Notes: generated from the sequence alone by a model not told the origin. A DNA stretch of 64,000 nt from Salinimicrobium marinum (GCF_014651535.1 NZ_BMXB01000007.1:1-64000), one strand, 5' to 3'. Shown: positions 1-11,700, counted from the stretch's first letter. Translations and numbers: made by a program.

Positions 1-106
1 GGAAAAATGGGTTCAGGACCAACACCTGATTTTAGTGAAAAAACAAACCGCTTAATTAATTTTTGAAATCTAGAATAATTCTCTTGTTTTATAGGGGCCA
101 AAACAC

Positions 107-597
107 GTTCCGTTTCAAAACGGACACTTTTCTTCTAAAATTTCGGTTAAGTTAATTAAAATTTTTTTGCACTTATTTTCTAAATTTTCTCATCGATTCT
201 CCAGACTTATGGATAGCTATACATAATAAGGGTCGAAAGAATTACCTGTTTGCGGGTTCTCATTCAGCAACAGAAAGAGCTGCAGGAATCTATTCCTTCT
301 TTGCCATCTGCAAAAAGCACGAGGTGAATCCATATGAGTGGCTTAAATATACCCTGGAGAATATAATGTCCATCAACCATAAAGACATCCGGAATCTCTA
401 CCCTCAGAACTACAAGAAATTACAGCAAGTTTAGGTCAAGTTTATCCGAGGGGAACCGGTAAATGAAATTATGCTAAGTTAGGGATGTGGTTGGTGGGCC
501 GCATACGTCCGTTTTGCCCCGGAATGGGTGTCCGTTTTATTCCGGAATCACTGTCCGCTTTCCACCAGCGGAATGGGTGTCCGTTTTCAACGGATTG
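107..597. mobile_element. Scar of an IS21-type insertion sequence (both ends, no transposase)
   Basis: A 10-base motif TGTCCGTTTT, or a one-base variant, occurs four times on the plus strand at 506-515, 529-538, 552-561 and 578-587, spaced 23, 23 and 26 bases. It occurs once inverted at 117-126. The outermost copies extend into similar imperfect inverted arms (107-126 and 578-597, both carrying an AACGG half). Several tandem terminal repeats are typical of IS21-family ends. No istA or istB reading frame remains between them; the interval instead holds an IS66-like transposase tail. I infer a decayed, nested insertion at the island's left part. Family assignment is from repeat layout only. Confidence 0.5.
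180..434 (+). pseudogene. C-terminal remnant of an IS66-family transposase
   Basis: In the plus frame ending at the TAG of 432-434, the reading frame encodes GRKNYLFAGSH, then AGIYSFFAICKKHEVNPYEW. This is the very conserved tail of IS66 TnpC transposases (GRKN.LFAGS, then IYS...C...GVNP..WL). Only about 80 codons are recognisable. There is no start codon and no upstream catalytic DDE core, so it is a broken fragment without function. It lies between the inverted IS21-like ends described for this region. Confidence 0.8.
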
Positions 598-784
598 TGC
601 ATAAGTCATAAATTTGGCTAAATACACATTCATAAAATTGCTGGTTTTGGTGAACTAGCAATATTAGCTTTTTGACCTTTTGGGGCATGCCCCAAAAGGT
701 CTTTTAGTTGTGTATTCTTGTTGCCATTTTCTGTGTATTCTTATTTACCGAAAACTGTGCAGATTTAATTTCCGATCACAAAAT

Positions 785-840
785 CTCTAGAGGGGTCAAT
801 ATGGCCTGAACGAGGGGTCAGCATCACCTGAATATCCAAA
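785..840. repeat. Second IS21-like terminal repeat cluster
   Basis: The motif GAGGGGTCA followed by an ATGGCCTGAAC-like block occurs twice in tandem (about 791-812 and 813-835; the second block reads ATCACCTGAAT). Paired terminal repeats of this form are common at IS21-family ends in Bacteroidota. No transposase is next to it. Positions 598-784 and 841-1037 show no convincing gene; the reading frame opposite this repeat is an artefact. The repeat sits about 200 bases past the end of the defence operon. Confidence 0.4.
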
Positions 841-1037
841 GCTTATTTGAAGGAGCTCGATAGTTCTGTTTTGGATGAGGCAGTTGAGCTTTTGATTTGA
901 GCCCATTATGAGCCCATTAATTGAAGTTGAATGAAGGGCTCTACTAGTTTTTACCAATTTAAAACCTGCATAGTAAGCCCATACTGAGTCCTTTAAAACT
1001 AAACTGATATAAATAATGAGAAATATTGTTGAGACCA

Positions 1038-1748
1038 CTAAATATCGAAATGATTAATCATTATCAGACTGGCATTGTCGGTTGCTTCTTTCGCAATTCT
1101 TTCGTTCAGTAAATCAGATAAGGACATTTCAGAATCTTCCTCTTTGATCATATACTGAAGGGTTTGTGCATCAATAATATTGTGTACACCATCAGAACAT
1201 AGAAACAATATGTCTTCTTTTTTTAAGGAAAATTCTTTATACGAAGGTTTAGATTTCTTCACCTCTCCCTGGATCGATCGAGTGACTATATGTTCATATT
1301 TTGAAAATTTAGAATTATTATTGAAATCTTGAGTGTCGGAAATCTCATTTTGCAGGTTATGTGATTTGCTCTCAAATGAAAGTTTTCCGTCACAATATTG
1401 CAGAATCTTTACATCTCCCACCCAGAAAGCCTTAGCAATTTTTCGAGATACTATTATACCACCTAATGTGGAACCAAGTTTTGAATTATGTTTTTCCTGA
1501 TACTGACGTACGGCCAGATTAGCCTTGTTAATTGCTTTTTGGATAGCTATTTCATTTAACTCCGTTGAATTGGATAAAAAAGTTGAGACGCTATCAATAG
1601 CAATTGAAGCTGCTATATCACCAGAATCATAACCTCCCATTCCATCTGCTATTAAATAAAGAACAGTATCCGCATTAATGTACCTTACTAGGGTAAGATC
1701 CTGATTGATCTTCCTCTTTCCTTTATGTGATATAATTATTGATTTCAT
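1038..1748 (-). CDS. PP2C-family protein serine/threonine phosphatase
   Basis: The 236-residue protein has the full PP2C (PPM) motif set: NQD near residue 16, the metal-binding ADGMGGYDSGD near 34-44, GSTLGG near 92, FWVGD near 109, LCSDGVHN near 183 and a final DNAS near 225. It is a cytosolic metal-dependent phosphatase that should remove phosphate from Ser/Thr residues. Its start overlaps the stop of the giant ATPase gene by four bases, so it is the last gene of the eight-gene operon. The obvious partner is the double-kinase protein at 8750-13486; a kinase/phosphatase switch for the defence system is my inference. I do not recall whether reference MADS loci carry such a phosphatase. Full length; nothing appears broken. 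Confidence 0.85.
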   Translation of the reverse strand: MKSIIISHKGKRKINQDLTLVRYINADTVLYLIADGMGGYDSGDIAASIAIDSVSTFLSNSTELNEIAIQKAINKANLAVRQYQEKHNSKLGSTLGGIIVSRKIAKAFWVGDVKILQYCDGKLSFESKSHNLQNEISDTQDFNNNSKFSKYEHIVTRSIQGEVKKSKPSYKEFSLKKEDILFLCSDGVHNIIDAQTLQYMIKEEDSEMSLSDLLNERIAKEATDNASLIMINHFDI

Positions 1749-4700
1749 CTATTACCTGTGGCTTGAAGTGTGTTACCTCCATGTTTAGTTACCCGGGGTC
1801 TGGTTGATATTTTGACGGGTTTCGAAGAAATACTTTTTTCACTTGCTTTGGTTGCCCATAAAAAACCTTCTCCAGGAGTTAAGGCGCTCATATCTGCAGG
1901 AGTTAATGTGGATAACTGCGTTATCGATTTTTGAATATGTTTGAGCCATTGAGGACTATTAAATTTGTGTAACAAAACGATGGAGCTCAATTCTATGATT
2001 TCGTTTGGCAGACTCGGTGGATCCTGGCTTGCAATCATAATACTTACACCTTTGTGGCGCATCTCCCGTATAGCTGTTACGATATTCCCAGTGAGATCTT
2101 TATTGTCCATATATTTATGTGCCTCATCAAAAACAATAAATTTATTGAAATGCTCATTTCCAATTTTTTTGACTGCCGAAAATATATTTAGCATAATAAC
2201 AAATAGACCCAAAGCTTCATCCTTAACAATAAATTCATCTCTTAGATCCACTATTAAAAGTCGACTTGGTTTAAGTACATCTCTCATCATAAAACTATCA
2301 TCGATGTATTCTTTGGCAAAACTTAACTTCTGTCTCGCTAGAGCCTTCTGGGAAGTACTAAGAAGCTCGGATTCCTCTACGCTCCGTTCCAATCCCTCGA
2401 TCGTTATATTTGACCTATGCTCTTTCATTATAGCCTTTAATTGTCGAATATACGTCGAGTCATTTCCTATAGCACCCAGGATGAACATCCAATCTTGAAC
2501 ATTTAGTTCTTTTGAATTAAAAGCTATAGGTTTCACCTTTATTGATGGATATTCTAACTGCCTTTCTTCTATTTTATCTTTTGGTGTGAGAATAATGACA
2601 TCTTCAATAGAATCAGGTTCTGCGCCATATCTCTCTTTTAATTTTTGCAGTTCTACTTCTTTGTCATTTTTATATATCATCGAAGTGAATTCAGGCTCAT
2701 AATCCATACTTTCACTATAGTGGAAAATCACCCCAGCTAGTGGGGCAGGAAGTTTGTTTATATTACTAAATTGTTTTAGTACCATTTCAGATATGGTACC
2801 AATAGTATAACTTTTACCTCCTCCTTGCACACCAAACAAACTGATCGTATTTGTTTCGCTTAAATCGATTGCTATTTTCTTCTGTACAATGCTTTCGCCC
2901 AATATTCCGAACTGGGAGCTTTCTGAGGTTTTACCAATAAGTATATCATATTCTGGTACAACATGTTCTATTTCTGCAGTCCCATTTTTTAATTGATCAA
3001 CATCATTAAACCTTTCTTTTGGGAAAATTTCTTCTTTATCATCAGCAGCTTCACTGATTTTTTCTTCATGTTCTGGATAAAAGGGCATAATAGGTTTAAC
3101 TGTATTTTTTCCTTTAAGATCTTCTTTATTAGTTCGTGTTTCGGTTGTAGAATTGTCTTCACCTATTATATCAGGCTCCAAAATGGATTTGAACTTTTGA
3201 ATAAAAGGTTGTAGTTCTCTTTTATTCCCAAAAGCCTCACTGAGATCTTTATCAAAATGATTTTCTTCCAGTCTTTTAGTATTTAAATCAGAATCAGGAT
3301 CTAATATTTCATCAATTAACTTTCCTCCAAAAGTAAAAAACACAGAATCATGGTCTATTACAATCTTCTTGTGGCGATCAACAGCAGCAAAATCAAATAT
3401 TAATCCTAAACGTTTAAACCTAATCGTAAAACCAGCATCTAAATTTTGTAGAAATTCTAAATATTGGTTATAAGCCTTATTAGATAAATAATCATATCTA
3501 TTAGCTCTCTCCAGATAAAAGGTTAGTAGGGATTTTAGTTCTTTATTTTTAATTTCTCTATCTAGACGGTCGAATGAGCTGTTAAACCCAGGATCGTAAT
3601 GAGTTCTAATTGCTTCAATAGTATTTTCTATTTGATCTAGCATTTTCAATCTTAAAACATCTTTTTCAGTTTCCCCTAACGCTTTTCTGCATTTGATCTC
3701 AATTACCGAAATAAAAATTTCTTTTCTTGAAGGATCCATTGATATTAGAAGGTTGTCTGCTCTTGATCTATTACCAGAAGGGAGATTTTCAAATAAATTC
3801 TGGTGTAGGTCTATAGGGATTAAAAAAGCTTCCTCTAGCATTCCTTTTTTCTCAAGAACACGCTTGGTAAAAGCAGATCCAATTACTTCAAACGCTTTGT
3901 TCTTGGTAGAATTTAATTGAAGTACCAATGAACTACTTACTGCTCTTAGATCTTCTAGTAAAATCTTTATTTTGAGCTCATCCTTTTCATTATGGATATC
4001 TAAATTAAATTCTTCAAAATGGGGGCCTAGAAGACCCAAAATCTCAGAGGTTGGCCTAGTAGTTAGATAAGAGGATATACCTAAGATCTCTTCCCCTGGC
4101 ACGTAGTCAAGTAAGAATGGTATTTCACCATTTTTGGAGGGTTGATCGAAAATTTGTGGACCTAGATTTTTGTCAAAAGTGACTACCCAATCCGAGTAAT
4201 CGTGTAAATGAGTCAACAGGACCTTATCTTTATCATTCAGTCGTAGTTGAGTAGAAGGAATTGATTCAGTATATTTTGAAACCAATGCGCTACTAATAAA
4301 GCTCTGTATATTTTCAAAAAGTTTAATTCCATTTGCCCCCGTGCTATTATATTTAACAGGCAGTTTGTTGCCCTTTATAAATCTATTCCAACTGATTTGT
4401 GAGCCATTTTCCTTTACGATTACCGTGGAATCTGTTATCAAACCATTAAGGAAAAAATTACGGTTCTCTGTAACAGGTTTAACTAATTCTGTTGTAACTG
4501 GAAAGGGACTTACTAAAAAGCTTAAATGAGAAGTAAAGTTTGTAGGGTCCTTCAAAAAGTCTTCTATGTTATTAATAGAAAATCGAAGTTTAGGAAATAA
4601 TCTATTTCTTGAAGGCTGTGAAAATGCCTCTGCTTCTGGTGTTATGTTGGATTCAGGATTTATTAAGGTTTTCAAAGACTCTCCATGCTCAATAATTTTA

Positions 4701-7189
4701 TCATTACCTTTGAATACACGAACTTCATAATTAATATTTTCAAAGTTCTTTTCCTTCTCTAATTCTACAAAAGCATTCGAAAAAATTTCGGCATCCCCAG
4801 CATTGAAAAGATTAACTACAAGTTTATTTATATATGGATGCTGGGCTAAATAGTTTTTTACATGGCGAATAACCAATTTTAGACTAAGATCTGTCTCTAC
4901 ATAATTGTCTTTGGTTATGTTGAATAATAGTCTAAAATAGTGTTGTAATTGCCTAGAAATAGATGTCATTCCATTTCTAGATTCATTGGAAATTGTGCTT
5001 AAGTAAATTCCCCAGCCAAAAGACAATTCCCCGCAGTAATTAAATGACTGCATTGAACCGGGTTCTAGCATGATTTGTTGATTATTTTCTGGCGAAAGAT
5101 TACCAATGAAAAGATCTTCCAGGTGGTCTGACCAAGAATCTTTATAACCCGAAAATTCCTTTGTTCTTCTTTCCCAATCATCAAATACTTCAAGCAGCTG
5201 TAAAGTCCAGGCTAATCTTAATGGATGTAATGGAGAAACCAGAAGTGCATCCACTTTGTTCCCATCAGGAAGCTTACTCTTTACTCGGGTTACATCGATC
5301 ATCTGCAATTCAACTAAGAATTCCTTCAGCTTAGTCTGTTCCTCTATATCAATATCGTCCGATGCAAGTTGTTTGCTTAGTTTAGTCGTCCATTTCGTGT
5401 AAGCTTCAACATAACTTTTAACTGTCTCTTTGAAATTAAATATATCTGCGGTTTCGAATATCCCGTTGTTATTTTCATTCGAGTTGAGAATAGAGTCAAA
5501 AATTTCTTTTCGTTTTCTAAGAAGTGATTTTGGTGCTATCTCGTTTAGAGGGCTTTCTACAAATTCGAGTTTATCGAAACCAATAGCCAGCTTGTTTCCT
5601 TTTAAATTAGCTAGGACATAGCCAATGTTATCTGCATTTTGTAAAAATTTATTTTCTATTTGACGTAGCTTAGTAGAAATGTTTATTTGGTAATTATGCT
5701 TCTCTGAATAACTTATATGAAACGTGGAAGAATGTTTTTCTTTGGCATCATTTAACCAGACATTTGAGGTTTCTGATAGCTCTGGAGCACCTAATTCTTC
5801 ATCATTTTTTAAGGCACCGATTCTAAATTTAAAATAGGCTTGCAAAACATTATGTAATTTATCCTTCCTCTGGTTTTCATCACGATCCAAAGCCTCTTCT
5901 ATTAAATAATCAAAATCCTCGGAGTCGCAGGTTAATTTGTAGGGGAATAATTTTTTTGTCGCCTTTTCATCTTCTTCTTTAGTTTTTTCCCAAGCTTTTT
6001 GGACTTTTGCATCCTTAAATTCATCATCTACATTCAGGATATTCCCATGCTCATCTTCAGCTAAGACCTTTATGAAATAGGAACCTTCTTCAATTATATT
6101 AGGATTTAGTTCAATTGTTGCATCTCGGTAAGATTTATTGGAGTTTGAATTTTTTATTTTTCTAAGTACCGTAATCTCTTCGCCACTGCTACCATTAACG
6201 GCCATTAAAACAATTTTGAAGGATTTTAAATCCTTTATATCTTTTGGCTTTGGACTTGTATGAAAACGAACTCTTAATTTTGCGATTTTTTGCTGCTCAG
6301 CATAAAGTACATTTGTTCCTTCTTCTACTTTTAAATCATTCGATTTAATTTCATCTACTATTAATTTAATATGGGAAAAGTCCAGATCAGGAATAGGCCA
6401 CTGACTAAAATTTAAGTTTTTATATTCCCAGTATATTGCTTGACATATTTCATTAGAACTTTTAGCGTCACCCTCAGTTTTTAGAAAGTCGACAATTTCT
6501 TTTTGAATTGAATTATTTTCTAATTTTAAATCTGAAATACGATCATACAAAGGCTTATTAAAGGCAGAAATCATCTCGACATTTTCTCGATTAAAATTGA
6601 GTCTAGATCTAATCTTTTCTTTTTTCTTTAAAAGGATTTCATCCGGTATTAACGACAAAATATAAAGTTGATTTCCGGCAGCTTCCTCACTATATCCAGC
6701 TTCCTCTAGAGCAATTAAATAATCAATACATTCTTTATCAGAAGGGTCCAAATAGTTAATGATGTCGTGGATTACAATTTCAGAAATCTCATCAGGAATT
6801 TTAGTAATTAAGGAACGAGCTAATTCACGTTCAATTCCATCCAAGGAAATTTCTTTAAAGGTTGCGTTGCCATAAGAGTCTTCAGCTGCTGTTCTGCTAT
6901 TCGAAGGAATTAATATTAAAAGTGGTTTGTCTTGTTTATTACGGAGCTCAATGAGTTTAGTTGCAGATATATACCGATCTTTTGTATTCTCTTCTTCTGA
7001 AATTATGTATATATCCAGATGATTATGCCTGTCTTTCAAAAGATCATATAAGTATTCTAATTCTGTAATACCTAAACCTGTAATTTTCATGCAATGCCCT
7101 GCAGCAGCACTTTGTAAACTTTCGTGATGGAGTTCAAGGATGAGGCCTATAATCTCTTTATAGTAGGTGTTTATTGTCATTAATTGCAT
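1745..7189 (-). CDS. mad8: Giant HerA-like ATP-binding protein, MADS MAD8-type
   Basis: A protein of about 1,814 residues. The C-terminal fifth is a HerA/FtsK-like ATPase: Walker A GVQGGGKS near residue 1450 and Walker B FIVFDEAH near 1685, followed by IREMRHKG and IASQDPPSLP, typical of HerA-type helicases. The long N-terminal part has no motif I can name; it may recognise DNA or partner proteins. The frame is open from 7249, but I chose the ATG at 7189. It lies 13 bases after the upstream stop behind a purine-rich AAAAGAAG, which avoids a 47-base overlap. It ends overlapping the phosphatase start. As I recall, MADS loci end with a large ATP-binding protein called MAD8, which fits by size and position. 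An energy-driven effector or DNA translocase role is inferred. Confidence 0.75.
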   Translation of the reverse strand: MQLMTINTYYKEIIGLILELHHESLQSAAAGHCMKITGLGITELEYLYDLLKDRHNHLDIYIISEEENTKDRYISATKLIELRNKQDKPLLILIPSNSRTAAEDSYGNATFKEISLDGIERELARSLITKIPDEISEIVIHDIINYLDPSDKECIDYLIALEEAGYSEEAAGNQLYILSLIPDEILLKKKEKIRSRLNFNRENVEMISAFNKPLYDRISDLKLENNSIQKEIVDFLKTEGDAKSSNEICQAIYWEYKNLNFSQWPIPDLDFSHIKLIVDEIKSNDLKVEEGTNVLYAEQQKIAKLRVRFHTSPKPKDIKDLKSFKIVLMAVNGSSGEEITVLRKIKNSNSNKSYRDATIELNPNIIEEGSYFIKVLAEDEHGNILNVDDEFKDAKVQKAWEKTKEEDEKATKKLFPYKLTCDSEDFDYLIEEALDRDENQRKDKLHNVLQAYFKFRIGALKNDEELGAPELSETSNVWLNDAKEKHSSTFHISYSEKHNYQINISTKLRQIENKFLQNADNIGYVLANLKGNKLAIGFDKLEFVESPLNEIAPKSLLRKRKEIFDSILNSNENNNGIFETADIFNFKETVKSYVEAYTKWTTKLSKQLASDDIDIEEQTKLKEFLVELQMIDVTRVKSKLPDGNKVDALLVSPLHPLRLAWTLQLLEVFDDWERRTKEFSGYKDSWSDHLEDLFIGNLSPENNQQIMLEPGSMQSFNYCGELSFGWGIYLSTISNESRNGMTSISRQLQHYFRLLFNITKDNYVETDLSLKLVIRHVKNYLAQHPYINKLVVNLFNAGDAEIFSNAFVELEKEKNFENINYEVRVFKGNDKIIEHGESLKTLINPESNITPEAEAFSQPSRNRLFPKLRFSINNIEDFLKDPTNFTSHLSFLVSPFPVTTELVKPVTENRNFFLNGLITDSTVIVKENGSQISWNRFIKGNKLPVKYNSTGANGIKLFENIQSFISSALVSKYTESIPSTQLRLNDKDKVLLTHLHDYSDWVVTFDKNLGPQIFDQPSKNGEIPFLLDYVPGEEILGISSYLTTRPTSEILGLLGPHFEEFNLDIHNEKDELKIKILLEDLRAVSSSLVLQLNSTKNKAFEVIGSAFTKRVLEKKGMLEEAFLIPIDLHQNLFENLPSGNRSRADNLLISMDPSRKEIFISVIEIKCRKALGETEKDVLRLKMLDQIENTIEAIRTHYDPGFNSSFDRLDREIKNKELKSLLTFYLERANRYDYLSNKAYNQYLEFLQNLDAGFTIRFKRLGLIFDFAAVDRHKKIVIDHDSVFFTFGGKLIDEILDPDSDLNTKRLEENHFDKDLSEAFGNKRELQPFIQKFKSILEPDIIGEDNSTTETRTNKEDLKGKNTVKPIMPFYPEHEEKISEAADDKEEIFPKERFNDVDQLKNGTAEIEHVVPEYDILIGKTSESSQFGILGESIVQKKIAIDLSETNTISLFGVQGGGKSYTIGTISEMVLKQFSNINKLPAPLAGVIFHYSESMDYEPEFTSMIYKNDKEVELQKLKERYGAEPDSIEDVIILTPKDKIEERQLEYPSIKVKPIAFNSKELNVQDWMFILGAIGNDSTYIRQLKAIMKEHRSNITIEGLERSVEESELLSTSQKALARQKLSFAKEYIDDSFMMRDVLKPSRLLIVDLRDEFIVKDEALGLFVIMLNIFSAVKKIGNEHFNKFIVFDEAHKYMDNKDLTGNIVTAIREMRHKGVSIMIASQDPPSLPNEIIELSSIVLLHKFNSPQWLKHIQKSITQLSTLTPADMSALTPGEGFLWATKASEKSISSKPVKISTRPRVTKHGGNTLQATGNR

Positions 7190-7202
7190 TCTTCTTTTAG
7201 TC

Positions 7203-8747
7203 TTAAAGTTCGTAACGTGGACGTATTCTCTGTAGAATATAAGCATCACTTAAATCATTGTAGAAGCCTATTTGTCGTAATTTCATTTTAAATGAATCTA
7301 CATTTTCTTTAAATGCTAAGTGGGTATTTAGATCAGCATCCTTAAATCTTTCTTCTGATAGCCCATTAATAATTAATCCATATCGATCTCTTAAATTTTC
7401 AATCAATTCTTCTATGGAAAGAGTTTTAGTTTTAAAATGATCATCATTTGCTTCTAAAACAAGAATCTGTACTAGACTCTCCAAAAGTCTAGTACCTAAT
7501 ATAAATCGTCGAGGATGTTTTTTACTGCGACCTTGGGACATAAAACCACGTTCTGTATTTTTTTGGGAAAGATTGTCAATAAGTTGGACATGGTACTTGT
7601 ACTGATATGCTCCACGAGCTTTAAGAATTAATTGGATGTACTTGTCAAAATAAGTATCTTCATATTTAACCATATCTCTTATGAGCTCCCGGTCCTCTTC
7701 TTCAAGAGCGTTATAAAGATTGTCCCATTGCGTTTCAAAATAAATCTCGAAGCCCGCTGGTTTTTCTGACAAGATTTTTAAAGCTTTGTCAAGATTCGAA
7801 GAATCTGATTTTTCAAGTTTAAGTCTTCTCAAGGCTGCATTTATTTGAAATGTTGCTTTCACATAATCATAGACACTGTTCGTTAAGTTAGCCGCATCTT
7901 CGCTTGCCAACTTTGCCATTTTACTTTCATAATTATCAGTCGCATCTATAACCACACTCCAATTATCAGTACAATGTATCGTGCCTTTTTCGATCATTTC
8001 CGGCAGTAGATAGACCAACTTCTGAACGTAGACCGATAAATGAAATGAAGTAATAGTTTTTAAATAATCTACAATTACATTTCTGGGTATTTTCCGCTTA
8101 TAAACCAATAATCTCCTGACATCATCACAATACAATTTGGCCTGTGAATCTAATAATGGTTTAATCTGATTAAGTGAACTGTTTGTATCCAGGAAGCCAG
8201 GATTGAAATTTTTAATAATATGTAGAAGACCAAGACTATCAACATCCAACCCATCAGAGATATTGATTTTGTTGGTGACATCATCCCAACCTTCCATAAG
8301 GAATTGTTTAAGGTCTTCTTTTACCGTAGGATTTGCTCCCAACATTAAGTAGACCTGATCAGCTGTGTTATAATCTCTGGTCTGTGGTCCATTGCGGACT
8401 CGGTAGCTTTCCAAATGAATCGGTCTAAGGGAAGATATTTTTTCTTTGTCCAAATTACCTCTATAGACCATATTTGCTAAATTACTTCTCAGCCACAATT
8501 CTGTAGCTTCTCTATTTTCGGAAAAACCACTTACAGATCCTTCCTTTTCAAGCTTTTCAAAAACTCTTTGGAATGTCTCAAGGTCTATGCTTTTGATTCG
8601 ATTTCGCTGCCTGGGTCTCATTCCATTGTGTTTTAAAAGCATAAACAGATTAACCAGTATATTATCAATATTAACTGCCTTTGCATCACCTGCATATATA
8701 AGCTCATTTCTTAAAACACTTTCTTCCTTATTTAATTTTATTGCCAT
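7203..8747 (-). CDS. mad7: Unknown 514-residue protein, MADS MAD7-type
   Basis: I see no catalytic motif, signal peptide or membrane segment. The protein looks soluble and mostly alpha-helical, with many charged residues and repeated L/I heptad-like stretches. It is encoded between the kinase gene (2-base gap) and the giant ATPase gene, in the same operon. This position matches the protein called MAD7 in methylation-associated defence loci as I remember them, and that is the only basis for the symbol. An adaptor linking the kinase and ATPase is conceivable but is only a guess. Confidence 0.6.
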   Translation of the reverse strand: MAIKLNKEESVLRNELIYAGDAKAVNIDNILVNLFMLLKHNGMRPRQRNRIKSIDLETFQRVFEKLEKEGSVSGFSENREATELWLRSNLANMVYRGNLDKEKISSLRPIHLESYRVRNGPQTRDYNTADQVYLMLGANPTVKEDLKQFLMEGWDDVTNKINISDGLDVDSLGLLHIIKNFNPGFLDTNSSLNQIKPLLDSQAKLYCDDVRRLLVYKRKIPRNVIVDYLKTITSFHLSVYVQKLVYLLPEMIEKGTIHCTDNWSVVIDATDNYESKMAKLASEDAANLTNSVYDYVKATFQINAALRRLKLEKSDSSNLDKALKILSEKPAGFEIYFETQWDNLYNALEEEDRELIRDMVKYEDTYFDKYIQLILKARGAYQYKYHVQLIDNLSQKNTERGFMSQGRSKKHPRRFILGTRLLESLVQILVLEANDDHFKTKTLSIEELIENLRDRYGLIINGLSEERFKDADLNTHLAFKENVDSFKMKLRQIGFYNDLSDAYILQRIRPRYEL

Positions 8748-8749
8748 AA

Positions 8750-11700
8750 CTAAAGTTGTAATGAAGCTATATTTATATGATTATCTGCACTTTTACTTAT
8801 TTCAAAAAATTCCATATTGTCTTTGGTAAGAACTACTTTATTATAAGTAAGATTCTCAAGCAGGTTCTTAAAAATGGTAAGCTCCACAAATTTTCCTCTC
8901 AAGTCGTTCAGTGAAGGGCTATAACCTTGCTGAATGAAATAGAGCATTTCAAATAAATCCAAGGAGATGACCAATTCAATATGTGTAACTTTCTTGTGTC
9001 TAAAAATCAAGCTGTCGGGTTCATACTCTAAATACTTCACGAGATGATCTGTACGATTGACAAATAGCTCAAAATCATTAAGGTCAAATAACCTGAAGGA
9101 GTTACTGAACGGATCATTAATTTCAGATGAACCCAGTACCAAATATTTTTGCCAAATGGATCCATTTTCACAGCCTTCATTCATTGAAATTGCTCTAGAT
9201 AATGACATCTTCAATTCAAGTAAGGAATTCTTTGTAAATAAATTAAACAGGCCAGGTAATAGAGTTTTAATTGCTGCTGTATTTTTAGATCTTTTGAAGT
9301 CTGTCCAGCTAGAACCTTTATAATTATTCAGATTTATTCCTTCTGAATAATCCAGTTCTTTATTGATAAGATCTAGACGATTTACGCCTTTTCCTTCGTT
9401 ATGTACTATTATCTTAAGCTGCGAGAAAAAGGCAGAAGAAAAAGTAGTATAATTTATCAAGTCTTCATCTTCAAACTTGAATTCTGAAAAATTGGAATCC
9501 TCATCTTTTGTAGTATACTTTACTATGACTTTTGGAAGTGCATCTTTTTTCTCAATCATTAGTGCTTTATAGAAGCTCAGCAAAGATTGATAAGGAAGTC
9601 TTTTCTTGTAATTACTTAAGCGACCTTCAAAGTATTGATGACGTATAAATGTATTTTGGATGCTTTTTATTTTCTGTAAAATTTCCTCTGTTTGTTCATG
9701 TGCCGGCACCCATATTTTATTAGCATTGAAAATCTCCAATAAATCAAACTCACGATCTGAAAATTCGAGATAGTTTCTATTCAAATGTTGCCCAAAGAAT
9801 AAATCTCGATCTAGGTTAGGTATGGCTACCTTTCCAATATCAGTGTCACGTAAAAGATTTACCAAGCGATCATTATCGCCGGTATCATTCTGATTTGGAC
9901 TTGTAATATTGAAATAATAAAGTTGCCAATACTTTTCCGGCGTTTTTTTGTTCTCTATATATACATCATCTACTTCTTCACAGCTAAAATCCCGGGAAAT
10001 CATGAAAGCAATAAACGACCGAAGATCACGCATGGTAATATGCAACTCCCGTTTTAGGCCTACAGTACGTATTAACCATTCCATCCTTGTAATGACTTCA
10101 TTACCTGAAGCCGAGTCATTGAGAGATTCCACATTATATTTAATAAAACATTTATTGGCTAGCGAACAGCCCTCACATTTTTTCCATAGTCTTTTATCTG
10201 TAAGCACTTTAATTTGCTGTCGGAATAAGCTGGGTTCTTTATCATCTCTGGCAGTTACAGATCTCAAATTAAGATTTATGATCATCAAACCTTGTGGTAA
10301 AACAAAATGCCCTTCTTTATAGAAATATTGGTCGATTATATCATGTAAAGAGTGATACTTATTGGAGGTTTTTAAAAACTCGACTAATCGCCCTTCATTA
10401 ATTGCGATAATTCTACCTTCACGTGCTTCGTTAAAATTTTCCAACTCTTCAAAAGGTTCGAAAAAGTTTTCTAGTACTTGATTATTAATTTTTCCTTCTT
10501 CATCTTGAGAACCATCATAATTACTTTCAAAATGAACATTATTGATCAAGAATTCTGCTCCGTTTTTATGCCCAAAACGTTTTAGGTTTTTTACACTTTT
10601 CGCATTTTCTATTTTCCTGATAAAAGCAGTCTTACCATCACCAGCGTTACCGGTAATAATTATAAGTTTAAAACGTCCATCTAGAATATCAGGAATAAGT
10701 TTTCTGTCAAGTTTAGAAGGAGAATAGGTAGCTTCATCAAACTGAGAGCCACGATCATTTACACGGGTTCCCCAGTTTCCAGATTTAGATTGACTATAAA
10801 GGGAATTAATGTAATCCACAATGTCAATACCCTCAACATCAATTTTATGCTCTCTTAATTTGTTGGTATTCTCATCAAACGAGTCGCGCAGAGCCTGGAA
10901 AACTTTGTTGATGTTTCCTTCATTGAAGTTCCTTGCTCCACCTTCCCAAAACGTCTCATTGATCAAAACTTCGTTATCAGTCTTAATCATCACTTTTAGC
11001 TTGTCCTGAAGGGAAATTGAAGATTTATAACCTTCAATTTTTTCTTTGAACTTATTGAGTGAAGAATGAATGGTTTTACGAAGTTCTCCATACTTAGCCA
11101 TTTCATTCAGTAGCCTTATTCTCGTACTACCTTGTAAAATGTAAACTTCGGTACGATACTCTTTTTGATCTATAGTTACAGAAGAAGTGTCTTCCTTATT
11201 TTCTGCAAGTAAATTATCAATTCCAATTTCTCGTAAGCGATCTAACATTTCCTGAGCCGAAAAAAATCGTGTCTCAGACTTTGTCCCTATAGCCTGAAGT
11301 AGGAACTGAGCAAAATCTTCAGAGATTCGTGGATTTCCCAATTTTGGATTTTCCGGGGGAATACTAATTTTCGGTATACGACCTTGTGGCCAAGGGTATT
11401 TTTTAGTAACTAATTCATAAAGTGTAATACCTAAAGCAAATGTATCTGCAGATAAATCCCAGTTTACACGTTGCCCATCAATTAAATCTGGTGCTAGATA
11501 AGGGTTAGTACCTACATATGCCTTATCATCCTGTGTAAGAGAAGCGACGTTGAAATCAATTAGAACAAAGCGGCCACTCTTATCCCACATAATATTTTGT
11601 GGTTTGACATCGCGATGCAAAATAGGTTTGTCCCGATTTTGGAGATATATTAAAGCTGAGAGAATGTCTTCAGCAAGCTTATATAAGGTGGTTAAAGGTA

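Noticed and set aside
796-1038. 80-codon minus-strand reading frame
   Set aside because: It crosses the IS21-like terminal repeats, has no motif, and starts or ends in scar DNA.
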